Shown piece by piece: positions 1-12,911 of a stretch of 64,000 nucleotides of DNA; position 1 is the first letter of the stretch, and every line of letters starts with the position of its first letter. Origin of the DNA: Anthopleura xanthogrammica. Lineage: Eukaryota; Cnidaria; Anthozoa; Actiniaria; Actiniidae. The position numbers were made by a program, and so were the translations under genes. The stretch lies in NCBI GenBank assembly GCA_964019055.1, contig OZ025206.1, positions 18,586,860 through 18,650,859 on the forward strand. The letters are read 5' to 3'. The notes beneath the pieces are model-generated. The model worked only from the letters and a program-made list of their open reading frames with translations. It was not told where the DNA came from and searched no databases.

Positions 1-215
1 TTGTTGCGACATAAGCAGCCATGAAAAGTTGGCAACCTTGCATGGGAATAATTAAACCAGAAGCTGACCTCTCCTCAGTTTAACCGCTCCGCTTTTTGGA
101 AACTGTCTGTGCTTGTCACGGAAGGAAATAATGGGAGATGTTGCATTAATGCTAGTGTAATAGTAGCGCCTAATTTAAAAAAAAGGCATACTTTTTCGAA
201 AATAGAACGACTTAC

Positions 216-3200
216 CAGTTGAAACTAGCACAAAGTTGTCATCAGGACTGCAGCTGATATCCATCGCTGTAAAACTGACATGGTCATCTTGCAACAGATT
301 CATGTTGATTTGTTTGTCCTGTGAGGGATAAAGTAGAAAAAAAATAGCTAGGAAAAATCTTTGATCAGCGACAAGGGTATACAGATATAGGAAATTCAGA
401 AGGGGCAGGGTTGGAGGGCACAAGGCAAATTACATAATGATGAAGTCTTGAACTGGGCTACCTTTTCTATGTAAAGCCTAAATCTAGTGTTAGTAGCCCT
501 TTTGAGCCCTTTAGGGTACCAGAGGTTCACTGGTCTTTGCCACTCTCTCACTGCATTACTAGTAGACAATTAACCTCTGGATCAAACCCAAGCTAATTAA
601 TCTTTTGATGGATCATCATATTTACCTCTTCTGGTTCTTCTCCAGTCAAGTCAATGACATGAAGGTTATTATCATTTCTCACTGAAACAATGAGAACATC
701 CTTATTCTGAAAATATAAACAAACAATATTCAAATTTCATTAAGTATTGGTCCATATTTTTGGAATTTGCTTGAGTGACCAAGAAACAATGGCTCCAAGT
801 CAAGGTTGGACTTGATAAAGTCCAACTTTGAGTAGCTTGTGCATGTAGCAGCACATTCAGGTTGGGGACTGGAGACAGGTGGAGAGAGGGTTGGAGAAGG
901 GTTGGTGAGGGAAGGGAACTCTCCTTTCCTCATTCTTCATTGTCTTCCACCCAACAGTGCTTCAGTGCATCTAGTCCCCACCTATCCACCCACCCACCCA
1001 ATCAAGCTTTGTTCTGTAATCCCTGCAGACTGAACACACACACACACACCTTTTGAAATGAAATACCCTCCACTTGACCTTTATATTCGAATTGTTTCCA
1101 TAGTTCATACTTGACTTCATTTTCCTCAGGGATTTCTCTGGAAGATTTAAGACATTATGGTGAGTCATAAATCAGTTGTTTTACTTAGCCAAGTGTACCC
1201 AAGGGAGGGGATACCAGGGCCATTCACACCAGCTTCTTCCATACCAGTCCATCTTGGTTGCCATTAAATTTAATCCTTTGCATCTCACTGCTGCATATAG
1301 ATGTGATTACATGGGAACAATGCCATTTTTTAATTCTATTTAAATTAGGTCTCATGATATGGTGAGTCTCCCTAGCCAGAGGCTAAGAAATGTTTATGTA
1401 TATGGCACACTTCCCAGTAACTACCACTATAAATAATATGCTAAGAATATAATTCGTCACACAACTCAACTCGCATGCTTTTTTTGGCAGAGCGAGAAAA
1501 CAAAAAGGAAAAAAAATTGTATGAAAAATTATCTGGCAATTTTATTCCCAAAAAAGCAAATTAACATTAAATTACCTGTAGATACAAACAGACTGATCAT
1601 AAGATGCTGTGGCAAAATACTTTCCTGAACATGACCATCTCACTTTAACTACAAATCTAAAAGATGAAATATTAATTATTGCTATCATTATAACTTAGAA
1701 ATATAGTATAGTTTGTGTGCATAATAGTGTGAAAGCAGTTTAGAATAAAGCAGTTAATACCCAGCATTGTTCCTAGTAAAAATCTGTTAAAATTTTTCTG
1801 CATAAGGTGGAGTAGGTGTTATTTCAGGGGTGTTTCGTCCTGAGAGAAAACCTTCAAGACCATATGCAAATTTTTTAATTTGCCATGTTTAAAGAAAATA
1901 CATCTTTTAAAAGGGACAGCCACAGCCCCGTCAGCCCACCCCTAAATCTGCCCCTGTAAAATTTTACTTACTTCTGGTGATTTTCAAAAGTCTGAATAAC
2001 CTGATGCTCATCTACATTTAAAAGTTTTACTACCAAGCACTTTCTGTCCATGCTTCCGGTGAGAATAATGTCTCTGTATGGGAACAATGACAAATGAAGT
2101 ACAGCGATGAGAAAATGAAATCAAACCAGTTTCATTGGTGAATCCCATTTCCTTTTTTCTAGAGACCTTGATCAAATCCCATTTTCCCAGTGAAAATATA
2201 TATGCAAATCCCAGTTCTCATTTTAACCCTTCAGGACCCTCACTAGTTGCCATTAATGATTAAATGAATGATTCAAAAACCCACTTTTTAACTGGATGAA
2301 TATCCAAAGCAATGATTCCAGCTGAATGAAGCTTGATCATGGATGGGAACGGCAACACGGTCTCATCACTGGGAAGAGGTGTGTTTAAAGGTACAACTGA
2401 TAACAACCCTTGAGTTGATCCTGCGATAAGATCTGAACACATAGGCAAAATAATCAAGTACTGTAATATCCTGGTTATAATCATAAGGCCATTTTCAAGA
2501 TATAAATGTTTAAATAAAAACAAACCACAAGTCAGACTGTAGATCTATCAAACTATCAATTTAAATACATCTATACCTCCAGTGTCTGTAACTCTGACGG
2601 CAAGTATGTTTTGTCCACCAACAAGATCAGTAACTGATAACAGCAACTAAGAAATCAAAGTCAATTATTTGCATGAATGTTTTAATAGTAAGAAATAGCT
2701 AGTGATCCATGTGGTTGAAACTGTTTTGTATACTACAGCACCCCCACAGTACCCCTCACCCCACCCCACCCCACCCCACCTCACACACACACAAACATAT
2801 TCCACAAAAATGCTAAGCAAAAACAGCATGGTCAAATGATTTACTTACAAATCATACCTTTTTGGCAAAGTTCTCATTTCCAGGAAGAAATTCCTTTATA
2901 AATAAAACAAAAAAGCTTATGAATGAAGTGATTGAAGGTGTCGGCAATCAATCCAATCTTCTTCATTACAAGCTCCCAGCATTGTGCCATTGCTCCATTT
3001 CTTCATAACTGATATTTATAAGGCCACATTCAATCATTTTAAATTCTGGCCACTTGTTCACCCAGGGACAAATCTAGGGGAGGGGTGCAAGGGGTGTGCA
3101 CCCACCTGGGTCAACTTTGTGCCCCTATTTTGAAGATAACCAATACAAAATAATGATTTTCTTTGATCTGAGGGTTGCATCCCTTCCTCAGCTGAAAAAA

Positions 3201-3926
3201 CTCCTGGTTTTCATGGCTAACAAACCTGTGGCTCGACTTGCCCATAATTGAATTGTAATTTAGAAGTTGATTTTTGTGGAGGGAGGAAAACCAGAGAACC
3301 CAGAGAAGAATCCTCGAAGCACAGGAGAGAACCAACTAACTTATATTATATTTACCATCTCCTTATTTGTCACACATTTCCTTGTTAATTCCTTGTATTC
3401 ATCTTCAAATAAAAGAAAAAATATGTTACAAGTTGTGCAATATAGAGAGCAGGGTTAGCTAAAAACTAAATAAGGCAGAATTGAAGTTAGCAATGAGTGA
3501 AAACTTTTAAGAAAAGTTTAAATACTTCGAGGCAATTTACCTGACAGGAGGACCGGATAGGGAAAACTGAATATGCAGAGAGTATATAGGGTATAACCCC
3601 CCCCCCCCCCCCCAGGACAAAGCTATGTCCCTAACAAAACAGCACCTTTGTCTAGCAATCATTTTAAAACAGCAAAGTAATATTCTTACCTAGGATTGAT
3701 ACTAGTTCTGAAGTTTTCACAGAATTATTTTCATCGTAGTTAAAACCACTAAAGGAAAGATACGAACAAAATTAAATGAAATTTTGCAATGACCTGTAAC
3801 GGGCACCCTGTGGAATACTACCCAGGAATATACGAACCTTTCTTGTGTAAAAGCCTCTAAAGCATTCTTGTAGTTATTTTCGAATAAAAACTGAGCTACC
3901 AAAAGGTTAACTCTTTGAGGATCCAT
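216..3926 (-). CDS. LisH and WD40-repeat protein, 3' part outside window
   Basis: Eleven phase-consistent coding exons: 3838-3926, 3690-3748, 3356-3402, 2858-2893, 2577-2646, 2285-2432, 1972-2073, 1576-1656, 1050-1137, 626-706 and 216-318; 301 codons are visible and the last exon ends on a GT donor, so the gene continues left of base 1. The start MDPQRVNLLVAQFLFENN lies in a LisH motif (about residues 7-30: LVAQFLFENNYKNALEAFTQ), a dimerisation motif often placed before WD40 propellers. WD-type blades follow, for example HSAGIIALDIHPVKKDIILT with GSMDRK, and FVVKVRWSCSGKYFATASYD. The first ATG in a sensible context is at 3926; an in-frame upstream ATG at 4028 would add an unlikely leader. I do not recognise the exact orthologue. 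A scaffold role is inferred from the domains only. Confidence 0.85.
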
Positions 3927-4207
3927 TGAATTCAGAGAGTAGGTATGACAACATTTAACACAAGCAAAAATCAATAACCTGCTGATTCCTGTCGAATAAC
4001 TAAATGAAATGAAGTACTGAGTGACCAAGCATTACTGGGAACACAGGAAGCCCAAGTGTGAAACATTCACGAATAAACTTCGTATTTATTTTTGGTGAAG
4101 AATTTTTCATGGGTCTACTCCGTTATGTTGGTAGACAAATAACAATAACAATACAATGAAAGTGATTAAAAATAATAAATAAAATTAATTAATAACAATG
4201 AAATTAT

Positions 4208-4217
4208 TGTTATAATA

Positions 4218-4250
<33 letters not shown>

Positions 4251-4300
4251 ATAACAGTAACAATAACAGTAATGATAATAATAAAAATAATAATGATGAT
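4208..4300. repeat. TAA-type simple repeat and degenerate AT-rich flank
   Basis: Runs of TAA/AAT units, purest at about 4216-4248, decaying into mixed TAA, CAA and TGA triplets. Confidence 0.85.
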
Positions 4301-4616
4301 AATATTTTAAAATGGCTTTTACCTTCATACTAGCTTTTGATAGGAATGTAAAAAAAATATTTTATAGGTACAAAATTTCCTTGGCCACTGACCGTCACAG
4401 GAGGGAGTAGAAATATTTAAAAGAGCTCCATTTAAGATCCGAAAAAATATTTTCTTTTTCAAATAAATATATTTTAATGTACGAATACTGTAAAAAACGC
4501 AAATAAAATTGTTCGATATTCGACATTCGATTCCTTCGACATTCGACAACCATACGATATCGTTGCTTGGTATCCAGGCCAGCGGTTGTTCTTGGCGGGA
4601 ACGAAGGAAAATTTGA

Positions 4617-4874
4617 ATGAAGAAGCAAAGCGAGGGAAAACGAGGTAAGTTCAAATCGAACCCTTTTATCCAATGCAATACCCCTTCAAACTCTCCCAGT
4701 CTTTTGCGGTCCACCATTAGTAAAAACCAACTTGACGAACTTTCTCAGTCAAATGGTACTCCTTTCGAAAATACAAAGGGTTTGGTGCCAAAAAGTGTGA
4801 GAATCTATCGTTTATTCGAACGATTCGCAATGGCATTCGTAGACCTTGTGTTTCATACAAGAGGCACGTCTTGA
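4617..4874 (+). CDS. Unrecognised 85-codon open frame
   Basis: An ATG in good context opens 85 codons rich in Ser and Asn and ending in a more hydrophobic segment (KSVRIYRLFERFAMAFVDL). A consensus donor (GTAAGT) lies inside the frame at about 4645, so this could instead be a short first exon. A second frame continues from 4871 to 5185 in another phase. The pattern of the last 35 residues faintly recalls the CDT1/geminin-binding fold, but I cannot defend that. It could be a small gene, a broken gene, or chance in a promoter region. Confidence 0.2.
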   Translation: MKKQSEGKRGKFKSNPFIQCNTPSNSPSLLRSTISKNQLDELSQSNGTPFENTKGLVPKSVRIYRLFERFAMAFVDLVFHTRGTS

Positions 4875-5210
4875 CACATCAAAACTGCGAGATTTTTTCA
4901 CTTTCACTTTGTGATGTAAACTATAAACAGTCACAGCTTTCCTATGAAGCGTTTTACTTGATTGACGACGTAAATTCTTGCCTTTTGGTTTCAAAATTCT
5001 TCCAAGAGAATCCAAGAAACAGAAAGAAGGCGCCAAAAATAGACTCCCAACACGAGAAGCAAAGGCTCCGCTTCTATTTTCCTTTCCATTGGTTCAAATG
5101 TTTTTTACATGTGTGGGATATTTGCAGCAATGCTCCGTTATTTCAAACGAGAACTGTTCCTCTATTCTTCAGTGCCTACTTTTAGAACAGTTCGAGTTAG
5201 AAAGAAGAAG

Positions 5211-8200
5211 ATGATAGGTCTTAGAGCAAGAAGCCAAGTTTGTCGTTATTCCAGCCTGAACTTCACAACGCAATCTTCATCCACCTCGAAGCTCATTATT
5301 TTAGAAGGAAATATTGGAGTTGGTAAGACAACTTTAGCTTGCCAACTAGCAAGGAAATTGGACTACAAGCTTTTCTTGGAGCCTGCAACGAAGAACCCAT
5401 ATTTAGCGAAGTTTTACGAAGATCCCAAGAGATATGCATTAAAATTACAGCTATGGATATTTCGTCAAAGATTTCGTATGTACATAAAAGCTGCAAAACA
5501 TCTTCTGGAAACAGGTGAAAAACGCTTTGAAATTCTTTTAAAATTTTACTTATATTTTATTTAATTCCACGTTTATTTTTCTCGTGGTTCTGACCGAAAT
5601 TTTAGTTGCTTTTTCCTGTAAATAAGGATTTTATATTTTATTTTGTTTTAACATTTGTGTTCTATAAATTACACATCTCGTGACTTTTAGGGACTTTCCC
5701 TAAGTTCATAATATTATTCCAATATACGCCTTGCACTTATGTTCTTTAATATTCTATTTTATTCCCTTTTTCACAGGACAAGGTGTCTTGATGGACAGAT
5801 CAGTATTCAGTGATTGTGTTTTTGCTGATGTAAATTTTCAGGAAGGCTCTATTTCTAAAGAAGGTAAATCTTACATATACAAAATGGGATGTGATATCCT
5901 TGGAGGATGATCCAGAAGTTATATCAGTATCCCCAAGATTGGAGGGAGGGGTGGGTGGTGCTAGGAAGATCATATTTTGAGGGAGGCCACAGCCAAATTC
6001 CATACCCAATATATAATTTTTTTCAAAAAAAAAAAAATTCCAATCCTAGAGTGACTCATTTTAAGTTTTATTTTGTTTTATTTTTAAGACTCATTTATAT
6101 ATTTGACTTTAGTGAATTATTTACTCTTGCCCTCACGGTACACCTATGAGGCCAAAGGCTAAATGGCTTATTGACTTGAGGACTATGAGATCAAGAGGTC
6201 TAATTGTTTTAGTCTAAACTTACTAAATATTCCAGATTACGCCAATCAAAGCCTCAGAAAATGACTCGTAAATCATTATTTTTTCTGCTTAATGAATATA
6301 CAGGTTACAAGTACTATAATGAACTGAAGGCCAAAGCACTGAGAGCAATTCCTGTTCCACACATATTGATATATATTGATGCATCGCCAGAAACTTGTGA
6401 TGAAAGAATCCATGGTAGAGGGAGGGTAAGTCTGATTTGTGATATCTACTTTCATCTACATATACAACATTTTTTTTACAGTAATGGTGCTGATTAAAGT
6501 GCATGACATTTTGTTTTTGATCATTTCTAGAAGTATGAGAGGTGCTGAATTCAATTCTAATATCAAAATCGTGATTAAAAGAACCAAAAGCAATTTTTGC
6601 TTCTTGTTATTCCATAAGCTTTGCAAACAAAATGACATCACAAGGCTTGGTCAGGTGGTCAATTTTCGAAACATAAAGCATAATTTCAAAATAGAAATAG
6701 CACTTATAAATAAATTTTCACAAATTTGCTATATGCCTTGAAAAATACCCTCAGCAAGCGACTAAATGAACATGTCCACTCTAAGAAGAACATGAAAGAA
6801 AGACAAATTGATGAAACTCTTTTTATAACCTGCAGTGTTTGTTTTGTTTTGCCCCCTACCCCTGATATCCCATAATGCCTTATTCAAGATGGCCACCATA
6901 TGGTTGAAATAGTCCATTGCCAATTCCAATAATTTTGCCAATATTATATATTCCTAGGACTTTGAAGGAGGAATACCTCTGGCATATCTCAGAGGTTTGG
7001 ATCACGCATATAAAAACATGTTGAATGAAATGAGGTAAATTGAAAGATTGAGTACTGGTACATGTGAGTGATGGAAAATCTGAGAACCCATATGAAAATC
7101 TTTTGTGGCAAAAAAAAGTGTGTTATATCATTTGGAATGGCATTGGGAAATGCATCTAACCAACTTACAATTATTGCACCCCTGGTATTAATGATCTAAA
7201 GACACAGCACTCATCAGCCAGGGCTAAAAGTAAAGGCTGGACATGATGACTGGCCACATACTGACCAAGAACTGACTGGTCAAGTGGTGTTTGGCTCGAC
7301 ATTGTCAGTTGACTGGCCATTACTTTTAGCCATCAGTATCAGCATTATTGGATGTGGCAAATCAAAATCATTAATACTCCCAGAGAGAGTGAGTCCATTG
7401 ACTGAAGCCACAACAAGTGCACACCAAGCATGTTTCCCTGTTCTCATGAATGTCTTTTTCATCATGTAGGAGTCACGATTGCGAGGTTCTTGTTTATGAC
7501 TGGTCGGACTTTGGCTACCAGCATGAGGTACATTTTTTACCTAAAAAATTTATTATAATTATGACAAACAAATATGCCATAGGGTTTCTCGAATGTGAAA
7601 CATGTGAGAATTTCTCTCGACTGAAAAAAATATCCTAGCATTTTTTCAGTTATGAACCTGCTTTACCAAAATAGGGCACAATTCATAAAAAAATCTAGCT
7701 TTGCCACACATTTAATGTGATAACCTCTATATATATTTGATGTTTTTTATTGCATACTGTTTTGTGGGGCATGTTTCTTTTTTCCAAAGATGATTACCAA
7801 ATGATTGTGGTTTATATTTTTCTTATCTTTTTGTACAAGTTAGAGTTATTGTTTTAATAGTTTTTTCATGGCACCTAGGTTTCCAAAGATGTCAAAAATG
7901 CAGAGTATGTGAAGTGGCAACAACACACCTTAACAAGTTTTGCAGAATTGTAAGTTGATTTCAAGGGTTGCTGTTTAGTTATTAGGATTATATGATTCAT
8001 TGTTCATTTTTCTCAAACTTTTTTTCTCACAGGATATCAGACAAGAGCAGGTTAAATCAAGCTTTGAGTCTTGATTACTCCATCCCAGAAGCAGAATTCA
8101 CTGAAGTGACGGATGAAGAAGTAAGTGTGAAACTACTGATAGCTAGTTACTAGATTTTCTGATTTAGTTGTCACTTGTGCAAACTAGACTATTTCACAAA

Positions 8201-10265
8201 AAGCTTATTTCATATTGCAGCAGATGAGGGGAAATTACTTTAATATTGAACTTGTCACAAAAATGTGACCATCTTAGTTTCTTGCAGCCCTTTTATTAGT
8301 AGCCATAGCTATTTTCAGTGTATTTAATCTTTTGTCTGATATTACTAAGCTAACAATGGGAAAGAAAAGGTAGCTGATCTATCTAGAATTGAAAATAAAT
8401 TACAAGGGTAAATTTACATTTTGTTAGAAGGCTCCGGTTAAAAAATAGACCAAAGGAATTAAACAGATATCAATAATTATTGTTGCCAACGTTTTGGACT
8501 TTTATTTCAGTCCTTCATGATTCAGGGCTCTTGTGACTTTTCAAAATTATTTGAACATCATATGACTCTATTATTCCCACACAGCCTCTCTCTTTAAGCC
8601 TTGCTTAAAGTGCGTGTGCGAGTCATTTTCCATGATGATTTTGTACTTTGTAATTTTTTGAAAAATAACTTTGAGCTGCCACACAGTTTACAATCATGAG
8701 GAGTGATTACAGCTTGTAGTTTTATTAATGCCCCCATGGGTTACGCGACCAAGCACAGGCACTGAGGATGGTACCACAGGCCAGTGGCCAGGCCAGTTAT
8801 TTGAACAATCGCTTACAATATGTTTCTATTGATGATGAAAATTCAGAATATTCAACTACAGCTTATGGTGTTCCTCAGGGATCAATTCTTGGACCCATGT
8901 TATTTCTTATTTATATAAATGACTCTCAATTTGCCACTAAATTTGCTCACCTTGTATTATATGCAGATGACATGAATTTATTTTACAGTCACAAATCGGT
9001 TAAAAAAATTGTTTCAACTTTAAATAAAGATCTATCCAATCTTCAAGATTGGTTTCGTGCTAACAAATTAACAGTAAACCTTACCAAAACAAAATACATT
9101 CATTTTGGCTCAAAACAACGAATGAAAAATGTGATGGTTGACGAGTCAGACCTAACTCTAACGCTAGGACAGCCTATAAAACAAACTACCAATATAAAAT
9201 TTCTTGGACTTATTTTAGATGAAAATTTAACTTGGAGCACTCATGTTGACTTATTATGCCGTAAAATTGCAAAGTCAATAGGAGTTCTCTATAGAGTTAG
9301 ACATTATGTTAACATAGATATACTGAAAAATTTATACTATAACCTTGTCTATTCATATATTTCCTATGGAACCCTTATCTGGGGTTCCAATTATAAATCA
9401 AGAATCTTACCAATTCACATATTGCAAAACCGCGTCCTCCGAATCATTACTTTTTCTGACTCTAGAGCCCCAAGTAGACCTTTATTTCAAAAGCTTGAAA
9501 TATTAAATATCTTTGAAATAGTAAAATTACAGCTTGCTGAACTGACCTACAAACATTTAAATAACCTATTACCAATGACATCATCTAATTACTTTAATGA
9601 TGTACATTTTTCACACCGGTATAATACTAGATCCAAAACTAAAAAAAATCTTTTTCTTCCTCGTAAAAATTTGAATTATGGTCAATTTGGTGTGCAGTAT
9701 GCAGCAGTCAGAAACTGGAATGACATTCCCCTAGAAATAAAGAATTCTTCATCCCTTACTATTTTTAAGAAAAAAATGAAAACCTCACTTCTTTCTCTAT
9801 AAATATAACCCGAAAAATTAATTGAATTGTAAACTTGTAATATAGTATGACTTGTATGTATCAATCACGAAAACCTCCTTTGTTTATAGAGCATGATTGC
9901 CTTATGCAATCTCCACGCTTCATACTATTTGTTAATTAGTCCTGGGTGCAAGAGTACCTTGTTTAACCCTTTGGGTTGTCTCTCTTGCACCCTCCACCTA
10001 TTTATTTCCGTTTTTTTTCAATGTGTATTTTGTGTATATGTGGTAAATAAAAACCTTTGAACCTTTGAACCTTTGAAGCCAGTATCTTCACAGGGTCTTT
10101 AACATCCAAGGTCCTTATAGATCATTATCTAATTCCATATTTGAATTTCAATGACAGTGTGACACGCTACAAGCTGAAGAGCACAGAGGACACAAGCTAG
10201 AAGCAACCAAGAAGAATGTAAACCAAATGAAACAGAGCAAAGAAAGCATAATCACAACAGAATGA
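5211..10265 (+). CDS. Deoxynucleoside kinase (dGK/dAK type), probably mitochondrial
   Basis: Eight exons join in phase: 5211-5514, 5777-5863, 6304-6425, 6958-7034, 7470-7527, 7879-7949, 8033-8120 and 10158-10265 (304 aa). The enzyme phosphorylates deoxynucleosides with ATP in the salvage pathway. Visible motifs: P-loop GNIGVGKT (residues 33-40), the DRS motif at 108-110 (ERS/DRS class) and the LID arginines RGRDFE at 169-174. The substrate loop reads EPATKNPYLAKFYEDP, resembling the NPYL..FY form of dGK and bacterial dAK enzymes. The N-terminus from the ATG at 5211 is basic and ends RYSS, like a mitochondrial presequence; in-frame ATGs at 5109 and 5130 would lengthen it. The C-terminal exon is polar and charged. 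Intron 7 (8121-10157) contains a LINE. Exact substrate preference cannot be read here. Confidence 0.88.
8798..10077 (+). mobile_element. 5'-truncated non-LTR retrotransposon (CR1/L2/jockey-like) in kinase intron 7
   Basis: An open frame (from about 8798 to the stop at 9802) encodes the back half of a reverse transcriptase. It has YGVPQGSILGPMLFLIYIND, the catalytic YADD (residues YADDMNLF), a WF.ANKL segment, FLGL, and the C-terminal domain ending WNDIPLEIKNSSSLTIFKKK. The endonuclease and the first RT motifs, including the first catalytic Asp, are missing, so it is not autonomous. The 3' end is a short tandem of CTTTGAAC units (about 10050-10077), as in L2/CR1 tails. The hexamer GCCAGT flanks both sides (8792-8797 and 10078-10083) and may be a short target duplication. 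The frame is intact, so the insertion is probably recent. It is co-oriented with the host gene. Confidence 0.88.
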
Positions 10266-11250
10266 TCCTATTAACACCATTTATTTAGTGTATTTTATAG
10301 GAAATTGAGGAAATTTTTACATTGTAAATATCCATTTAAATTCTATGCTGGAAGCCAGGAATTTTAAGAATATTGTGTAGTTTTCATCCTGTAAAAAAGT
10401 TGATTCTGATGTTTAGAAAAAGCTTGCTTTAGGAAGTCAGACTGCAGACAGGCCCATTGCCAGAACTTTAACAATTATTGTAAAGGGAGGCTACAGATAT
10501 ATCTTTCAAATTTTTATGGTTGAAGTAATTACATTGAAAAAGGGGGATTCTTTCTCATCTTCGAACCACTGATCAGTGACAAAGGGCCTGTCTAATGAAA
10601 CAGCAGCACTTGGTTAAAGTTGAAATTCTATTTAACTGAATTATAAAGTCTAAAATTAACTGAAATTATCAAGAAAATATTTATTATAGAACACTACACT
10701 CGGTGTATAATCCTTTGTTGCTGCCCTACATGCCAGCTACAGGTAGGCACAATGAGCAGTAAGACAAGATAAGACTACACTCAGGCAATGAAATGGTTTT
10801 TAACTCTGATCCTTCTGGAAAGGAAGACTATAACGTATATTAACTATATTTGAATATTGCTGATGTTCACATTAAGTCATAGCTGCCAATGATCTTGGTT
10901 GAACTTTACAAAAAAATTGTAATTAGTCTCTTTTGTTATATCAACCAACATGGCCGCTATGTCTTTTTTTCTTTCCTTTGGGATTGATTGAAAAACAGCA
11001 ATATCTGATTATTCACATGCTATTCGTAAAGCAATGCAATCAGACAAATTTTGTACAACAAATATCCATTTCGTCTTTGTACTAGTTAGTGTACTATTCA
11101 CTGAAAAACATCAACTTCAAACTTCCATAATTATTGAATTTTTTGTAACCTGTTTCAATATTAGTGAAAACCAAAATCACTGTCTCCTTCCTTTATCACC
11201 TTTTCTTATTCCATACTTAATTTTTAAGCAATTATAATTTTGATTTGTAT

Positions 11251-11256
11251 AATAAA
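11251..11256 (+). terminator. Candidate poly(A) signal of the kinase gene
   Basis: AATAAA about 985 bases after the kinase stop codon. It is the first canonical hexamer noticed downstream, which implies a long 3' UTR. Placement is tentative. Confidence 0.4.
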
Positions 11257-11586
11257 GACTTTTATACCAATTGACTTGTGCTTGTGTTTCAATACAGTAT
11301 AGATTAAAAAAAACTTGTCACCACTATCCACCACCGCAAGTATGACAGTGGTGTGCAGCTCAACTGGGTCAAACTGAAAGAATAACAGAGAACTCACCTA
11401 TGGACCAACTTGCCTACACATAGAATAGAGTTGATATGTAAGCGAGTTGTCTGGATACCAACTGAAAGTATGTGAAGGTGCCTCTGGCAGCTGGTATACA
11501 GTACATGACCCTGCAGCACAGCTCTAACCAGTTTGAATAATTTAGGGTTGGTTTGAGAGGAGGGATGAAAAACTGGAGAGTTGGAA

Positions 11587-11787
11587 AAACCCTCGTCAGA
11601 AAGAGAACCAAGACAGCTCACATGGCTCAGTGACATGGAATTGAACCCCAGTCAAACCCTCGTCAGAAAGAGAACCAAGTCAGCTCACATGGCTCAGTGA
11701 CATGGAATTGAACCCCAGTCAAACCCTCGTCAGAAAGAGAACCAAGACAGCTCACATGGCTCAGTGACATGGAATTGAACCCCAGTC
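11587..11787. repeat. Tandem repeat, three 67-bp units
   Basis: Three nearly identical units beginning AAACCCTCGTCAGAAAGAG at 11587, 11654 and 11721. Units differ by only a base or two, so the array is young. Confidence 0.93.
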
Positions 11788-11899
11788 CTCAGAGGCTGGG
11801 GATCATCCTGACTTCCCGATGTAGTGTTTTTGCAGTCCTTGTAAATGGCATGGTGATGTTAATGTTTACTAAGTTGTCCACAGCTCAAGGGCAAGGCTG

Positions 11900-12031
11900 G
11901 ACCTAGCCATGGCAAGGGTCTTACCATATGCAGCAAAGGCAGCGCCTCAGTTATTTTCAGACCCTGAGTGTCAGTCCAGCCGAGACTCAAACCACAACAG
12001 ACTGACGCTCTTACCAACTGAGCTAACCAGT
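11900..12031 (-). mobile_element. tRNA-derived SINE copy
   Basis: Read on the minus strand it starts with a tRNA-like head (GGTTAGCTCAGTTGGTAAG), continues through an A/B-box-like segment and then ACACTCAGGG with TCTGAAAATAACTGAG. The same head and body recur on the minus strand near 45169, so this is a dispersed family. The 3' limit is uncertain. Confidence 0.7.
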
Positions 12032-12779
12032 AATTAAAACTCAGGTATATATGGGTTTTGGGAAGTCTTGGAAAGTTTTGGAAAATTGATTCATGGTCCA
12101 CTAGGCTATGGAAAAGTTATGGATTTTTTGTAGCTTGTCCGCAGAATTGTTTTGCATTGGTAAATGTATGTTGAATGTTTCAGATCCATGAATTTGGCTT
12201 TATTTTTACTATATGTGTGGTTTTGGAAATTTAAGTTAAAGGGCTTTGGAAAGTTTTGGAAAAGATTTGGAAATTCTCACAGGGATCCTGTACAAACCCT
12301 GTAAAACTCAACACATAATAAATTACAGCATATTCATTTTAATGTTCAGATGTTTAAATACTTTTTACAAATAGTGATAATACTGATAATAGTCCATGTC
12401 TGTGTTATGTTACATGTGCTAGACTAGGTGTTTATTGTCAGTATGATGTTAACACAATTTGGTTTCTAATTTTGAAAAACTCTTAAAAGAAGAACATTAA
12501 AAACAGTTTAAAAAAATAGGTTCAAACTTCCTTAATTCCAGCAAAATAAATATTACAGAAAAAGATAAAAATTTTCTCTTAGTGAAAGCTAGACTACTTA
12601 TGAAGGCCTAAACAGTTGTACAGTTGAAGGAAAACTACAGTAACTGTACCCATATTTCTATCACACACCTTGCCTCGCAAATCCTCGCACTTACACATGT
12701 CCCTCAAGAAAGACAGGAAGGTAACTGTAGGATTCAAGATATATGAGTACATGTTATATTTGTGGAAAATCAACCTCAA

Positions 12780-12911
12780 TAGACCCCTTGTACATGACGT
12801 CAAAGACTCGATTTGGAGGACAAAAAAAAGAATTTCAATCTCCTGAGAATTGGTCATCTATTGTTTTGTCCTCCAAATTGAGCTGCATTCCGACATGCTG
12901 CAAGGGGCCTA
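12780..12911. mobile_element. Foldback MITE, GACCCCTTGCA family, copy A
   Basis: 132 bp with long inverted ends: TAGACCCCTTG at the left, CAAGGGGCCTA at the right, and the TTTGGAGGACAAAA / TTTTGTCCTCCAAA arms inside. One of six copies in the window. It lies just beyond the 3' end of PHF10. Confidence 0.9.

Larger units (their letters stand above)
3927..5210. other. Head-to-head intergenic region, possible shared promoter
   Basis: About 1.3 kb separates the divergent start codons of the LisH-WD40 gene and the deoxynucleoside kinase. It holds a TAA/AAT-rich low-complexity stretch (about 4210-4310) and an 85-codon open frame on the plus strand (listed separately). No TATA box was convincing on either side. 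A bidirectional promoter is an inference from the geometry. Confidence 0.5.

Noticed and set aside
2285..2285. Alternative donor after TGG for WD40 exon 6
   Set aside because: Would break the phase with exon 7; the GTGGGT donor keeps HPVKKDIILTGS.
4325..4717. 130-codon minus-strand frame
   Set aside because: Low-complexity, AT-rich composition, no splice or homology support, overlaps another frame.
11587..11787. Regular repeats that might be a CRISPR array
   Set aside because: Units are contiguous with no unique spacers, in a eukaryotic genome; a plain tandem repeat.
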